DNA from: Chryseobacterium pennipullorum
Lineage (GTDB): Bacteria; Bacteroidota; Bacteroidia; Flavobacteriales; Weeksellaceae
Direction: 5' to 3'
DNA: 64,000 bases
Assembly (NCBI RefSeq): GCF_003384725.1
Contig: NZ_QNVV01000006.1
Location: 152,922 to 216,921 of the forward strand
Within the stretch, counting starts at the first letter, position 1; each line of letters opens with the position of its first letter. A program made the position numbers and the translations under genes. Below the pieces are notes generated by a model, which worked only from the letters and a program-made list of their open reading frames with translations, was not told the DNA's origin and did not search any database. Of this stretch, positions 28,594 through 39,106 are shown piece by piece.

Positions 28594-30012
28594 CTAGTTT
28601 TTATCCCAGAAAAGTTTTGTAGTCGCTTTATCACCACCAATTTTAGCAGCGGCAGCCTGAACATTTGCTCCGTTCAGCACATATTCATGATCGGGATAAG
28701 GCATTCTGTACGGTACTGAAGACAAATTGGACTTCGGTGGGTTTACAAGAATCGGATAGTCCAGACGTCTGGTAAAGTTCCAGCTGGCAAATCCTTTGTT
28801 GAACATGGCAATCCAAGCCTGCGTACCGATAGATTGTTTCCAGTTCGCGGCATTAAAAGGATTAGCGGCTAAGTATGTTGCTGTATTCGCTGTACTTACC
28901 TGATTCTCTCTCATAGATTCTGTTACAGCAGTTACATAAAGTTCAGCAGCAGTACCTCCTGCAGCAAAATTTCTAGCTGCAGCTTCAGCCTTTAAGAATG
29001 CTACTTCTGCATAACTTAAAAGGTTTGAGGCTGTCGTTGCGCTTCTGAAATAAGAGCTTAATTGAGAGAATTTAGTGTAGGGGTCATTTAATTCTCCAAA
29101 AACTCCGCCTTTATAAACGCCTTCAACTTTTGTAAACCATACGTCCATTCTTGGATCTGACAGTGTACTCATCGTTTTAATGGTTAACTCACTTGGTATA
29201 AAATCATTTCTATTAGAAGCCACTAAATTGTCAAAAACAGGATTTGAGAATGTATTCCCATCATATTTAAATTTATAGGCTTCTGCATCTGAAGAGATTA
29301 CACCTGATGTAATCGCAGATTCAACAGTGGTTTTTGCTAATGCCGGATCAATGTCTGCTAGGTTAATTCCCAGTCTTAATTTAATAGAATTTGCGAATTT
29401 TTTCCACTTCGTCATATCACCACCATAAACCAGATCACTGTACCCGCTTCCAGGTTTTATTGAGGCGACAGCCGCATCAATCCTTTTAATTAAATCAACA
29501 TAAATTGTTTTGGCATCATCATACTTTGGAGTTAAAATTTCATTTGGCTTAAATGCCTCAGAATAAGGAACATCCCCATACGTATCCACAATATTTTCCC
29601 AGATAAAAATTTCTTCTATTTCCAATGTTGCCAATTTGTTGGCTCGGACCTCATCGGTCTCTACCTCATTTTTAAGATTTGCTTTTGCCTGTCTCAGATT
29701 ATTAATACTGTAAACATACATTCTGTTAAAATGATTACGGGGCTGATTACGCGTTACCAGATTATATTGTGTTTCATCCGGATATTGAGTTTCTGCCCAT
29801 TGCTGAGTAAAAAACCTATAATTATTAAAATTCACACTAGGATTATCCATATAATAAGACGACTGATACATAGCGGTAGCTAATAAATTTTCAGACGGAA
29901 GAATTGACGGATGTTTAGGATCATCATTCAGAGAAGTTAAATCACCTTGACATGAACTTAAAGCTAACCCAATACATGCAGATACTAAACTTATTTTTAT
30001 AATATTTTTCAT
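28594..30012 (-). CDS. SusD/RagB family nutrient-binding lipoprotein (pair 1)
   Basis: 472 residues. The lipobox LALSSCQGD places the lipid anchor at about Cys21. Tetratricopeptide-like helices and the family text (MTKWKKFANSIKLRLGINLAD; LLSYAEVAFLKAEAAARNF; final KLFWDKN) match the SusD-like group with a fully helical core. SusD proteins bind oligosaccharides or peptides at the surface and cap the SusC transporter. The gene follows its susC with an 11-bp gap. No glycosidase, sulfatase or peptidase lies in the locus, so the substrate is not indicated. Confidence 0.92.
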   Translation of the reverse strand: MKNIIKISLVSACIGLALSSCQGDLTSLNDDPKHPSILPSENLLATAMYQSSYYMDNPSVNFNNYRFFTQQWAETQYPDETQYNLVTRNQPRNHFNRMYVYSINNLRQAKANLKNEVETDEVRANKLATLEIEEIFIWENIVDTYGDVPYSEAFKPNEILTPKYDDAKTIYVDLIKRIDAAVASIKPGSGYSDLVYGGDMTKWKKFANSIKLRLGINLADIDPALAKTTVESAITSGVISSDAEAYKFKYDGNTFSNPVFDNLVASNRNDFIPSELTIKTMSTLSDPRMDVWFTKVEGVYKGGVFGELNDPYTKFSQLSSYFRSATTASNLLSYAEVAFLKAEAAARNFAAGGTAAELYVTAVTESMRENQVSTANTATYLAANPFNAANWKQSIGTQAWIAMFNKGFASWNFTRRLDYPILVNPPKSNLSSVPYRMPYPDHEYVLNGANVQAAAAKIGGDKATTKLFWDKN

Positions 30013-30022
30013 TTTACGCTTT

Positions 30023-33022
30023 TTAGAATTTAAATGTTACATTGACACCCAGGTCTCTTGTCGTAGGCATTGCACCGATTGACCACCCATAAGAGTTCAC
30101 ACCTCCGCCTACCATGGCTTCCGGATCTGCATATGGTAGATTTTTATGAATTATCCATAAGTTTCTCCCTACAATTGAAATTTTTGCATCGTAGATCTTT
30201 GTACCTGCCAATAAAGATTTTGGAAGGGTATAGCCAATACTTGCTTCTCTTAATTTGACAAAAGATCCATCATACACAAATTCGCTGGCAGGTTGTGTTT
30301 TATATCCCATGGCAGCATTATTGTCAAATGCAGATAATTGGATATTATTTGGAGTACCATCAGGAAGGACTCCAGGCAGAACAATAGGATTATCTCGGTA
30401 ACCTCCAACAGCAGTTTCTTTATATAGGCCGGAAGAAAGCCCGTAGTACATATCCGTTGAGAAAATGTCTCCGCCTTTACGCACATCAATTAAAAAGCTT
30501 AAAGAGAATCCTTTATAATTGAAGCTGTTTCTGATACCTCCAATCCAGTCAGGAGTCGTGTTACCGATTACCTGATTAGGGTTTTGTAAATATTTTCCTG
30601 TTTTTGGATCGATTACTTTTTGTCCGTTTACATAAGTATAATCAGCCCCAACTAACGTTCCCCAGGCCTCACCTACTCTGGCATTTAGTGATACACCTCC
30701 CTGAAAGCTATTTAATAAATAATTTTGAATCCCCGGATAAAGTTCTACTACTTTATTCTGGTTTTTAGACCAGTTAGCATCAATATTCCACGTAAAGTCT
30801 TTTGTTTTGATTGGCACAAGACCTAACTGCACTTCGACCCCACTATTATCTATTCTACCAGCGTTAAATACTTTACCTGTATACCCAATAGCTGCAGATG
30901 TAGGTAATGGTGAAAGAATCTGAGGACTCGTTCTTGTTTTATAATAAGCAAAATCAACTGTTATTCTATCTCTTAAGAAATGTGCTTCAGTTCCAACCTC
31001 AAATTCATTAGCTTTTTGAGGTTGCAGCCCTGGTAACGGTTCATTCAAAATAGAGTTATAGATTCCCATGCCATTTAAGATTCCGGCAGACCTATAATTA
31101 TTGTATAATTGATAGGAAGATGCCGCTCCACCAACCTGCGCATAATTCGCTCTTATTTTCCAGAAATTCATCCAGCTTTTGGTGTCAAGAATTTCAGACA
31201 TAATTAATGATCCTGTTATGGAAGGATAATTAAAGACATTATTACCTTGTAGCAATGTTGATGTTTGTTCAACTCTCCATGTTGCATCTAAATAGAATTT
31301 TTTGTAAAAATCAAATGACGCGGTACCATACCATGAATTAGTTTGTATTGTATACTCATTTTCGTCCGGTGCAAGCGGCGCTTTCTTAGAATTTGACAGA
31401 GCAAAAATTCCTGGTACTATCAATCCTCCTTCCGTAGAAGCATAGACAGAGTTAAAGTGGTTTCTTCGTATATTACCTCCAACAACCCCAGAAATATTAA
31501 TATTATCCGTAATATCAAATTTATAATTCACCATCAAATCATAATTGGTTTCCGTCTGAAGGATATCACGTCTCGCGTATCCGGAGCCAATAGAGTTATT
31601 GGACTGTCCGAAAGCTTGCGGAAGTGAACCTACAGCCAGTCTGTTTTCAGCCATAAGATTTGTTCTATCATAAGAAACCTTTCCAGTAACACTAATATTA
31701 TCTAATAGATCATATGTTAACTGGCCATAAGTGAAGTTTCTGTATCTTTTATCTGAAGTATAATTCTGATAAGCCTGGAAATAAGGATTATTCCAATAAG
31801 CAGGAGCTCCATTTTCAGCCGTCTTTCTGTTCCAGGTCACATTACCGTAATTATTGGCAGCGCTGGCCACATTAGGATCAACATTTGCAAAATATGAGTT
31901 TTCAAGTGCTTTAAGATCTACATTTGTCTGCCACCATTGTCTGAAACCGGTCATCGGGTTGTTAGAGTATCCCGTAATGCTTCGACCTCTCGTATCCTGC
32001 AGAGTCAGTGTAGAATAAAAGGATGAATGCAATTTAGGAGTCAGATCATAATTAATTTTTAAGGAGAAAGTATTCTTATTAAGATGAGAGTTGGGTATTA
32101 ACCCATCCGACATCATATTTTCATAAGTAAAATTTATATTTTTTCCTTTTTGACCTTTTTCCAATGTTACACTGTTGATGTAAGTCTCTGGATTATTGAA
32201 AAATTCGATAGGTCCGTTTTTTGCAGCTACCCAAGGTGTTGCCTTTTTGTAATTAGGCGATGAAGGATCAAAATAATCCCATTGATGAACTAATAAATTT
32301 GGGTCAAATTTTGGGCCCCAGGAGGCATCTGCGCCAAAATTGGCATTAAACAAGCCGTCACTGGCTTTTGATCCAAATTCTTGCTTATAACCAGCACCAT
32401 ATCTGGTCTGATATTCAGGGAACGTAGACTTATCAATAAATCCTACCTGTATTGCGGAAGAAAATGTTACTCCCCATGATCCATCATCTTTACCTTTTCC
32501 ATTCTTAGTGGTAATTACAATCACTCCATTTAACCCTCTTTCACCATACAAAGCAGATGCTGCCGCTCCTTTTAGTACGTTAATCGACTCAATATCTTCC
32601 TGGTTAATATCAGACAAGGCATTTCCATAATCTATTGAATTGGCCTGAGTATTAGCATTATTAACAGGAGATCCGTCAATAACAATTAGGGGGTTACCTC
32701 CTTGTAACGATTTCACACCCCTGATCAACAAATTGGAAGATCCTCCAAAGTTATTATTAGTCGTAACATTAAGACCTGCCACCTTACCTGACAATTGTGC
32801 TGCAATATTCCCGGTATTAGTGGTTCCATCGGAAAGGGCACCTGCTTTGATTTCCTGGGAAGCATATCCCAAAGATTTCTTCTCTCTTTTAATCCCCAGC
32901 GCAGTTACCACTACTCCTTCGATCTCTTTTGCCTGAATTGTATCCTTCTTCTCCTGGGCGTTTACAATAGCCATAGAAGAGGTTACTACCAAAACAAGAA
33001 GACTTGCTGTTAGTTTCTTCAT
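30023..33022 (-). CDS. SusC/RagA family TonB-linked outer-membrane transporter (pair 1)
   Basis: 999 residues. Signal peptide (residues 1-22), then a short TonB-box region and the plug domain starting IEGVVVTALGIKREKKSLGY, with NLLIRGVKSLQGGNPLIVID and ALYGERGLNGVIVITTKNGK. The barrel fills the rest and ends in VTFKF. The N-terminal carboxypeptidase-regulatory-like domain of classical SusC proteins is absent. It imports a nutrient using TonB energy, capped by the adjacent SusD. The DNA around the signal peptide and leader is very similar to the second susC at 37882. Confidence 0.93.
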   Translation of the reverse strand: MKKLTASLLVLVVTSSMAIVNAQEKKDTIQAKEIEGVVVTALGIKREKKSLGYASQEIKAGALSDGTTNTGNIAAQLSGKVAGLNVTTNNNFGGSSNLLIRGVKSLQGGNPLIVIDGSPVNNANTQANSIDYGNALSDINQEDIESINVLKGAAASALYGERGLNGVIVITTKNGKGKDDGSWGVTFSSAIQVGFIDKSTFPEYQTRYGAGYKQEFGSKASDGLFNANFGADASWGPKFDPNLLVHQWDYFDPSSPNYKKATPWVAAKNGPIEFFNNPETYINSVTLEKGQKGKNINFTYENMMSDGLIPNSHLNKNTFSLKINYDLTPKLHSSFYSTLTLQDTRGRSITGYSNNPMTGFRQWWQTNVDLKALENSYFANVDPNVASAANNYGNVTWNRKTAENGAPAYWNNPYFQAYQNYTSDKRYRNFTYGQLTYDLLDNISVTGKVSYDRTNLMAENRLAVGSLPQAFGQSNNSIGSGYARRDILQTETNYDLMVNYKFDITDNINISGVVGGNIRRNHFNSVYASTEGGLIVPGIFALSNSKKAPLAPDENEYTIQTNSWYGTASFDFYKKFYLDATWRVEQTSTLLQGNNVFNYPSITGSLIMSEILDTKSWMNFWKIRANYAQVGGAASSYQLYNNYRSAGILNGMGIYNSILNEPLPGLQPQKANEFEVGTEAHFLRDRITVDFAYYKTRTSPQILSPLPTSAAIGYTGKVFNAGRIDNSGVEVQLGLVPIKTKDFTWNIDANWSKNQNKVVELYPGIQNYLLNSFQGGVSLNARVGEAWGTLVGADYTYVNGQKVIDPKTGKYLQNPNQVIGNTTPDWIGGIRNSFNYKGFSLSFLIDVRKGGDIFSTDMYYGLSSGLYKETAVGGYRDNPIVLPGVLPDGTPNNIQLSAFDNNAAMGYKTQPASEFVYDGSFVKLREASIGYTLPKSLLAGTKIYDAKISIVGRNLWIIHKNLPYADPEAMVGGGVNSYGWSIGAMPTTRDLGVNVTFKF

Positions 33023-33400
33023 ATCAATTAAATTTTATATCCGCACAAATTTGCCAATTTTCTTTAACAATTCAATCATAAATGTTAAAAAATATATCGA
33101 ATTCGCAATTATATACAAGAGATAATACAAATCAATTAAAATTTTAAACTAAAAAAATAACATAAGTAAAAAAAATACTATCAATTCAGCAATATTGAAA
33201 AAATAATTTAATCAAAATAATCTATTATCAGTATAAGAGTAAAAACATTGAAAAACCATAAATCACAATAAAAAGAGTTATAGAAGCTAAATACGCTGCC
33301 AATTCCCTTATTTTCGGAAAAAAAAATAAAATACCGCGCTATACAAAAACAAAAAACCGCCCGAAGGCGGTATAATATAATATGAATGTTAAATAATGGA
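33023..33400. other. Intergenic region between the two SusC/SusD pairs
   Basis: 378 bp, strongly AT-rich and without a supported gene. Its left end is the leader of susC 1, including a CAAATTTGT.CGGATA.AAAATT stretch shared with the other susC. Its right end is the terminator of pair 2. Confidence 0.5.
33356..33371 (-). terminator. Terminator of SusC/SusD pair 2
   Basis: ACCGCC-CGAA-GGCGGT followed by TTTTTTG on the minus strand, 30 bp after the stop at 33401. Confidence 0.8.
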
Positions 33401-34825
33401 TTAGTTTTTATCCCAGAACAGTTTTGTCTGCTGCTGATCTCCTCCAATAGCAGAAGAAGCCTGCTGATAATTAGCACCATTCAAATTCGATTCAGTCACA
33501 GGATACGTGAATCTCTTAGGAACAGGCCTTTCGGTTTCTGCCGGAAGCCTTAATGCTGGAGCATCATACTTTCTATAGACAGACCAAGCTTCAAAACCTC
33601 TATTGTACATGGCAATCCAAAACTGTTTTCCAATTTTTTCTCTCCAGGTACCTGCTGCAGTAGCATAGTTAACATCCGGCCTTGCAAGATAGGTTGTTAT
33701 ATCATCTTTTGCAATGCCCCAATATTCCATACTCGCTGTAATTGCTTGTTTATAATAATCTGCCGAAGATAAACTCACATTATATCCTCTTTCTTTAGCT
33801 TCAGCCAATAAGAAAGATATTTCAGAGTAATCCATCAGGTCACCTTTCAGATCTTGTAAAAAGAAGCCTGTACCAATATGCGTAAAATCAGCATAATCAT
33901 TAAGGCTGCCATATACCCCCCCTACATATGGTGTTTTATTGTTATCAAAGAATACAGTTCTTCTTGGGTCATTCAATCCATTTAAATAATCAACAAATGT
34001 ATCTGCAGGTACAAAATCCTGTCTACCACTTAAAACCAGATCCGCATATAATGGATTGGCATTAGCAGTATTGGCCTCATATTTAAGAATGAAATTATCC
34101 TCATTAGAAGCAATCAATCCATTATTATATGCTGCTTCTGCTTCTGCTTTAGATAAAGCAGGATCCGAATCAGCAATTCTCATAGCCAATTTAAACCTAA
34201 GGGACGCAGCCAATTTTTTCCACTTAGCCATATCTCCATCATAAATAAAGTCTACACCCAACCCTGAATAAGCCGGATCAATATCATTGTAAGCTGCTTT
34301 TGTTTTTAATAAAAGATCTTTATAAATCGTAAAGGCATCATCATATGCCGGAGTTGTATTTTCAACCCCCTGCAGAGCCTTTGAGTAAGGAATATTTCCA
34401 AACAAATCTACCAATTGCTGCCAGGTATATACCTCGACAAGAGTAATAAATGCAGCCTGGTTCTTCTTTTCACCGGGTGTAAGAACGTCATCAGCCATCA
34501 CAGACTCCTTTGCTTTCTTTAAGTCATACAGGACATTCCCATACATGGTATTCCAGTGCGCATCAGGAATACCTCTGTTTCTGATATCATAATTGGTTTC
34601 AGTAACATATTGAGTTTCTGTCCAGTGTTGTGCAACCAATCTGAAAATATTATTGTTAACACTGGTACTTCCCATTTGATCAAATAAACTCTTTACTCCA
34701 TTGGTAAACAGAAAACTACCAGGTACTTCGTTTGCATTTTTAGGATCTACATTCATAGTATCAAAACTCTCAGAGCATGAAGCCAGAGAAAAGGCGATGA
34801 GAGATCCTATTATTATTTTTTTCAT
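33401..34825 (-). CDS. SusD/RagB family nutrient-binding lipoprotein (pair 2)
   Basis: 474 residues, lipobox FSLASCSESF (Cys at about residue 17). It shares with pair 1 the MAKWKKLAASLRFKLAMRIAD helix, the LMDYSEISFLLAEAKERGY helix, the QFWIAMYNRGFEAW segment and the final KLFWDKN, while the rest has diverged. It has the same role as the SusD of pair 1 and follows its susC with a 12-bp gap. Confidence 0.92.
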   Translation of the reverse strand: MKKIIIGSLIAFSLASCSESFDTMNVDPKNANEVPGSFLFTNGVKSLFDQMGSTSVNNNIFRLVAQHWTETQYVTETNYDIRNRGIPDAHWNTMYGNVLYDLKKAKESVMADDVLTPGEKKNQAAFITLVEVYTWQQLVDLFGNIPYSKALQGVENTTPAYDDAFTIYKDLLLKTKAAYNDIDPAYSGLGVDFIYDGDMAKWKKLAASLRFKLAMRIADSDPALSKAEAEAAYNNGLIASNEDNFILKYEANTANANPLYADLVLSGRQDFVPADTFVDYLNGLNDPRRTVFFDNNKTPYVGGVYGSLNDYADFTHIGTGFFLQDLKGDLMDYSEISFLLAEAKERGYNVSLSSADYYKQAITASMEYWGIAKDDITTYLARPDVNYATAAGTWREKIGKQFWIAMYNRGFEAWSVYRKYDAPALRLPAETERPVPKRFTYPVTESNLNGANYQQASSAIGGDQQQTKLFWDKN

Positions 34826-34837
34826 AATTCTTCTTTT

Positions 34838-37800
34838 TTAAAATTCTACTTTTATACTTGCACCAATCTCTCTATATGATGGATGAGCACCATTCTGGAA
34901 ACCAGAAGCATTTCCTGCTGTCATCAATGATTCAGGATCTGAATATGGTAAATTCTTGTGAATAATCCATAAATTTCTTCCAATAATAGAAAGCGTCATG
35001 CTGTCAATAAAACTATTGCCAAGCATTTCTTTAGGTAGTTTATAGGAAAGCGAAACATTTCTCAATTTAACAAAAGATCCATCATACACATGCATTGCTT
35101 CAGGAGCTCTATTGTAACCATACGGGTTGTTCACATTGGTAAAGCCAGTTCTAATATCATTGGGTGTTCCATCAGCTTTTACACCAGGTAAAATAATTCC
35201 TCCTCCATTAGCAAGAGAATTCCTAAGAGGATTACCCAAATCATTTAAACCTGCAGTTTCCTGATACAAGCCACTCCCTAGACCAAACGCCATATCCTGT
35301 GAATATACATCACCCCCTTGCTTAATATCTATTAAGAAGCTCAAACTGAAATTCTTATATCGGACCGTATTCATGATACTCCCTCTCCAGTCAGGAACCG
35401 CATCACCAATAATCTCCTGAGGATCATCACTTACCAAATATCTTCCATCAGCTCCAACCACTTTTTCTCCATTAAGGTAGACAAAGTTTGTCCCTCTTAT
35501 GGTTCCGGTAGACTCTCCTATTTTAGCTCCTGTGGTTACATTCCACATCGATGCAAATTGTAAGAAGTCATTATCTCCATAAATATGGGTTACTTTTGAT
35601 TTATTTTTAGACCAGTTACCTGTCAGTTCCCAGGTAAAATTAGATGTTTTAATAGGTACAACTGTTAATCTGGTTTCGATACCTGTATTTTCAATATTTC
35701 CAGCATTCACCCACATTCTTGTAAATCCGGAAGCACCAGAAATATCTGTGGGCGTAATAAGGTCTTCAGTTTTCTGCTTATAAACGGATACATCAAAATT
35801 CAGACGATTTCTGAAGAAACCCATTTCAAGTCCCGCTTCAAGCTCCTTCATTCTTTCAGGTCTTAAGTAGGGGTTTGCCGATGTCGCAGGAGCAGTCGCA
35901 TTAAACGACCCGTTAAAGACAGGGTTAAATACATAAGTATTAACCAGATTGTATGGACCTGTGTCATTACCTACTTCTGCATAATTCAATCTCAATTTAC
36001 CAAAGTTGATTTTATCTTTGCTTTGTAGCAGTTCAGAAAAGACAAAACTACCAGACACTGAATAATAATCATATCCGCGATTGGCTGTTGGTAATGCTGA
36101 TGATTTGTCATATCGATATGAACCATCTACAAAAAGCATATTCTTATACCCTAAGCTTGCCTGAGCAAATAAACCTGTTGTAGTCTTCTTCTCATCAAAA
36201 TCCAGTAAGTTATTTTCTGTTAATGGTTCTGCTGAATTGGTAATGGAATACAGACCTGCTACTTTCAAACCTCCATTCGTCACTACAGACATCCCGTACC
36301 TTCTGTTCCTTCTTAAATTGAATCCAACATTACCATTAAGGTTAAAATCACCTCCAAGATCCTTGTTAATATTAAAGATACCGTCATAGTTCATTTCATA
36401 AACTTTTTGCATCATCACATAATATTCACCATTCCCTCCATTACTAAGGCGACCCTGATCTGATGACCCTTTAGCCACTCTTTCTTCTCTTAAATCATCA
36501 AAGGTATCAAAGGTGTATCTTCCCATGAAGCTTAACCAATCCGTAAATTTATAATTCAAACCAAAATTACCAAAATAACGATTTCTATTATCAGTTTGGT
36601 AATTTTCGTATCTGTTGAAGTAGAAATTATCTGTATATCCCACTTTCTGAGTCTCCCAATCCTGAATATTCCACGTCATATTCTTTCCGGTTAGCTCATA
36701 GGCTTGTCTTTGCTTATCCATATCAACCGACATATTCCACCACTGTCTGAAAGACTGCATTGGGTTTCTGGATTCATAGCCTGTATACGCTCTACCTTTT
36801 CCTTTGGTATTGATGTATGATATATTAGCAAATACATTAAGCTTATCTGTAAAGTTATAATCGGCTGAAAAGTCAAGTGTATTTTTTTTCAGTTCACTAT
36901 TTACCAAGGCTCCTTGTTGAAAGAAGTTGGTATAGCCTACCCTATATTTTCCTTTATCATTTCCCGCAGAAAAAGCGATGGAATTCTGATAGGTTGTAGA
37001 AGTATTCCACACTGAATTCGGATTCTTTCCCGCCACCCAAGGGGTTGGCTTCAGATATCCTGGTAAGTTGCTGTATTGTGAATCCCAGTCATACACAAGT
37101 CTGTTTGGATCAAACCTTGTCCCAAAAGAACTGTCATTATAGGTATTTACAATATTATTATCTATAATACCATCTCCGTTAATGTCAGGATAGCCATTTG
37201 CCGGGTCTGTATTGTAAAATGAATTTCCGGAAGTTCCACCCCCATATTCATTCTGATATTTTGGCAGTGTCGTTTTATCAACTGTCCCAATGGTAATAGA
37301 ACTGTTAAACTCTACTCCAATCTTTTGGGATCTTCTACCTTTTTTAGTAGTAATCATAATGACCCCGTTCATTCCTCTGGAACCATATAAAGCAGATGCT
37401 GCCGCTCCTTTCAGAACGTTTACACTTTCAATATCATTTGGATTGATATCTGCCATACCGTTGGAATAGTCATACCCACCCCCACCTGAGGCCATACCTG
37501 ATTTATTATAGGTATCATTATTCACCGGAGTACCGTCAACTACAATAAGCGCCTGGTTACTGGATGTAAGAGATTTTATCCCTCTAATAACCACGTTGGC
37601 AGAACCACCCATCGTTCCCGACTGGGTAATATTCAAACCTGCAACCTGTCCAGCTAAGGCATCAGAAACGTTGGCAACGGGAACGTTTGAAATCTGATCT
37701 CCCTTTACCTCTGTTGTTGAATAACCGAGAGATCTTTTCTCTCTTTTGATTCCGAGTGCAGTAACGACTACACCCTCAATTTCTTTTGTTTTTATCGTAT

Positions 37801-37882
37801 CGTTCTTTGTCTGCTGGGCATTGGCGATTGCCACAGAAGAAGTCAAGACCAAAACAAGAAGACTCGTTGTTAGTTTCTTCAT
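34838..37882 (-). CDS. SusC/RagA family TonB-linked outer-membrane transporter (pair 2)
   Basis: 1014 residues. Signal peptide of 22 residues, plug beginning IEGVVVTALGIKREKRSLGY, VVIRGIKSLTSSNQALIVVD and ALYGSRGMNGVIMITTKKGR, then a barrel ending in SIKVEF. It lacks the carboxypeptidase-regulatory-like N-terminal domain, like its paralogue. It forms a surface nutrient-uptake complex with the SusD at 33401. It is longer than pair 1 by small insertions in the barrel loops, which suggests a different substrate or loop diversification. Confidence 0.93.
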   Translation of the reverse strand: MKKLTTSLLVLVLTSSVAIANAQQTKNDTIKTKEIEGVVVTALGIKREKRSLGYSTTEVKGDQISNVPVANVSDALAGQVAGLNITQSGTMGGSANVVIRGIKSLTSSNQALIVVDGTPVNNDTYNKSGMASGGGGYDYSNGMADINPNDIESVNVLKGAAASALYGSRGMNGVIMITTKKGRRSQKIGVEFNSSITIGTVDKTTLPKYQNEYGGGTSGNSFYNTDPANGYPDINGDGIIDNNIVNTYNDSSFGTRFDPNRLVYDWDSQYSNLPGYLKPTPWVAGKNPNSVWNTSTTYQNSIAFSAGNDKGKYRVGYTNFFQQGALVNSELKKNTLDFSADYNFTDKLNVFANISYINTKGKGRAYTGYESRNPMQSFRQWWNMSVDMDKQRQAYELTGKNMTWNIQDWETQKVGYTDNFYFNRYENYQTDNRNRYFGNFGLNYKFTDWLSFMGRYTFDTFDDLREERVAKGSSDQGRLSNGGNGEYYVMMQKVYEMNYDGIFNINKDLGGDFNLNGNVGFNLRRNRRYGMSVVTNGGLKVAGLYSITNSAEPLTENNLLDFDEKKTTTGLFAQASLGYKNMLFVDGSYRYDKSSALPTANRGYDYYSVSGSFVFSELLQSKDKINFGKLRLNYAEVGNDTGPYNLVNTYVFNPVFNGSFNATAPATSANPYLRPERMKELEAGLEMGFFRNRLNFDVSVYKQKTEDLITPTDISGASGFTRMWVNAGNIENTGIETRLTVVPIKTSNFTWELTGNWSKNKSKVTHIYGDNDFLQFASMWNVTTGAKIGESTGTIRGTNFVYLNGEKVVGADGRYLVSDDPQEIIGDAVPDWRGSIMNTVRYKNFSLSFLIDIKQGGDVYSQDMAFGLGSGLYQETAGLNDLGNPLRNSLANGGGIILPGVKADGTPNDIRTGFTNVNNPYGYNRAPEAMHVYDGSFVKLRNVSLSYKLPKEMLGNSFIDSMTLSIIGRNLWIIHKNLPYSDPESLMTAGNASGFQNGAHPSYREIGASIKVEF

Positions 37883-38474
37883 ATCAAATTAATTTTGTAT
37901 CCGTACAAATTTGTAAAACTTTATTAATATCACAAAGGAATTTCTTAAAAAAATATAAAATATTCAAAGATTGAAAATTTTAACCACAAATAATATATTA
38001 AAATAAGTTAAAAAAGTAATTTTTAACAAAAATTAAAAATTAATTAAATGTTTTTATTTCAGAAATATCAACGATCCCAATTATTGATACCATCTATGGT
38101 AGACCCGTCATAAACCAACCGCAAAATACACATAATCAAATACATACGAATTACAACAATTAGAAAAACAAAGAAAACATGAAAACATGCAATGCACTGC
38201 ATAATTTTTTTTTCATCACCGTTAAGAGAAAAAGAATCTACAAATGACGAATGACATGATATAATTGTAAAGAATAAATTGAAAATGAATAAATATAATA
38301 ATACAAATAGAGGATATTATAAATTAATATTAACCTAATTAAAATTGTAATTAAAAAATGTAAATAAGTAACTTACTTTAAACAAAAAAAATAAAGTCAA
38401 TTAATGTATTCTACAAGGATGTATTTGGGAAAACAAAGTCTAATCAATTTCTTTTTTTTAATTTTACCAATGAA
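37883..38474. other. AT-rich non-coding region between susC 2 and rnhB
   Basis: 592 bp without a supported gene. It contains the leader of susC 2 (shared with susC 1) on the left and the promoter of rnhB on the right. Long A/T runs and no clear hairpin; the promoters are divergent. No small ORF with a convincing protein-like sequence was found. Confidence 0.5.
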
Positions 38475-39074
38475 ATGGCAGAAATAAATATTGAACTCAT
38501 TAAGAGCTGGTCCAACCTTTATACCGAAGCCGGGTGTGATGAAGTAGGAAGAGGCTGTCTAAGCGGGCCGGTGGTGGCTGCAGCTGTTATTTTGGATGAT
38601 CATTTTCAACAGAACCTGGTGAATGATTCAAAGAAATTGACTTTTAAGACCCGGATGGAGCTGGACAGCTATATCAAAGACAATGTAAAGACTTACGCCA
38701 TTGCAGAGCTCCCACCTACATTTATAGATGAGCATAATATCCTTAATGCCAGTATTCATGCGATGCACCGTGCTTTAGACCGGCTTACCATTGTTCCTGA
38801 ACTTATTCTTGTTGACGGTAATAAATTTCATCCCTATAATTATATTCCCCATCAATGCATCATTAAAGGCGATTCAAAAGTACTGTCTATTGCGGCAGCG
38901 TCTATTCTTGCTAAAAACTACAGAGATCAGCTTATGATCCAACTTCACGAGGAACATCCCGAATATGGATGGGACACTAATTTCGGGTATGCGACCAAAA
39001 AACATCAGGAAGCTCTGATCAAACATGGACCTACAAAACATCACAGACAGTCTTTCAGACTCAAATATGATTAA
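38475..39074 (+). CDS. rnhB: Ribonuclease HII
   Basis: 199 residues. The N-terminal AGCDEVGRGCLSGPVVAAAV holds the first acidic pair of the active site, LILVDGNKF the next Asp, and AAASILAKNYRD the region with the last. The DEDD set is therefore complete. It cleaves the RNA strand of RNA-DNA hybrids and removes misincorporated ribonucleotides. The start at 38475 fits the family length. Confidence 0.95.
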   Translation: MAEINIELIKSWSNLYTEAGCDEVGRGCLSGPVVAAAVILDDHFQQNLVNDSKKLTFKTRMELDSYIKDNVKTYAIAELPPTFIDEHNILNASIHAMHRALDRLTIVPELILVDGNKFHPYNYIPHQCIIKGDSKVLSIAAASILAKNYRDQLMIQLHEEHPEYGWDTNFGYATKKHQEALIKHGPTKHHRQSFRLKYD

Positions 39075-39106
39075 AACAAAATAGCAGGATATCTTATTGT
39101 AATTCA

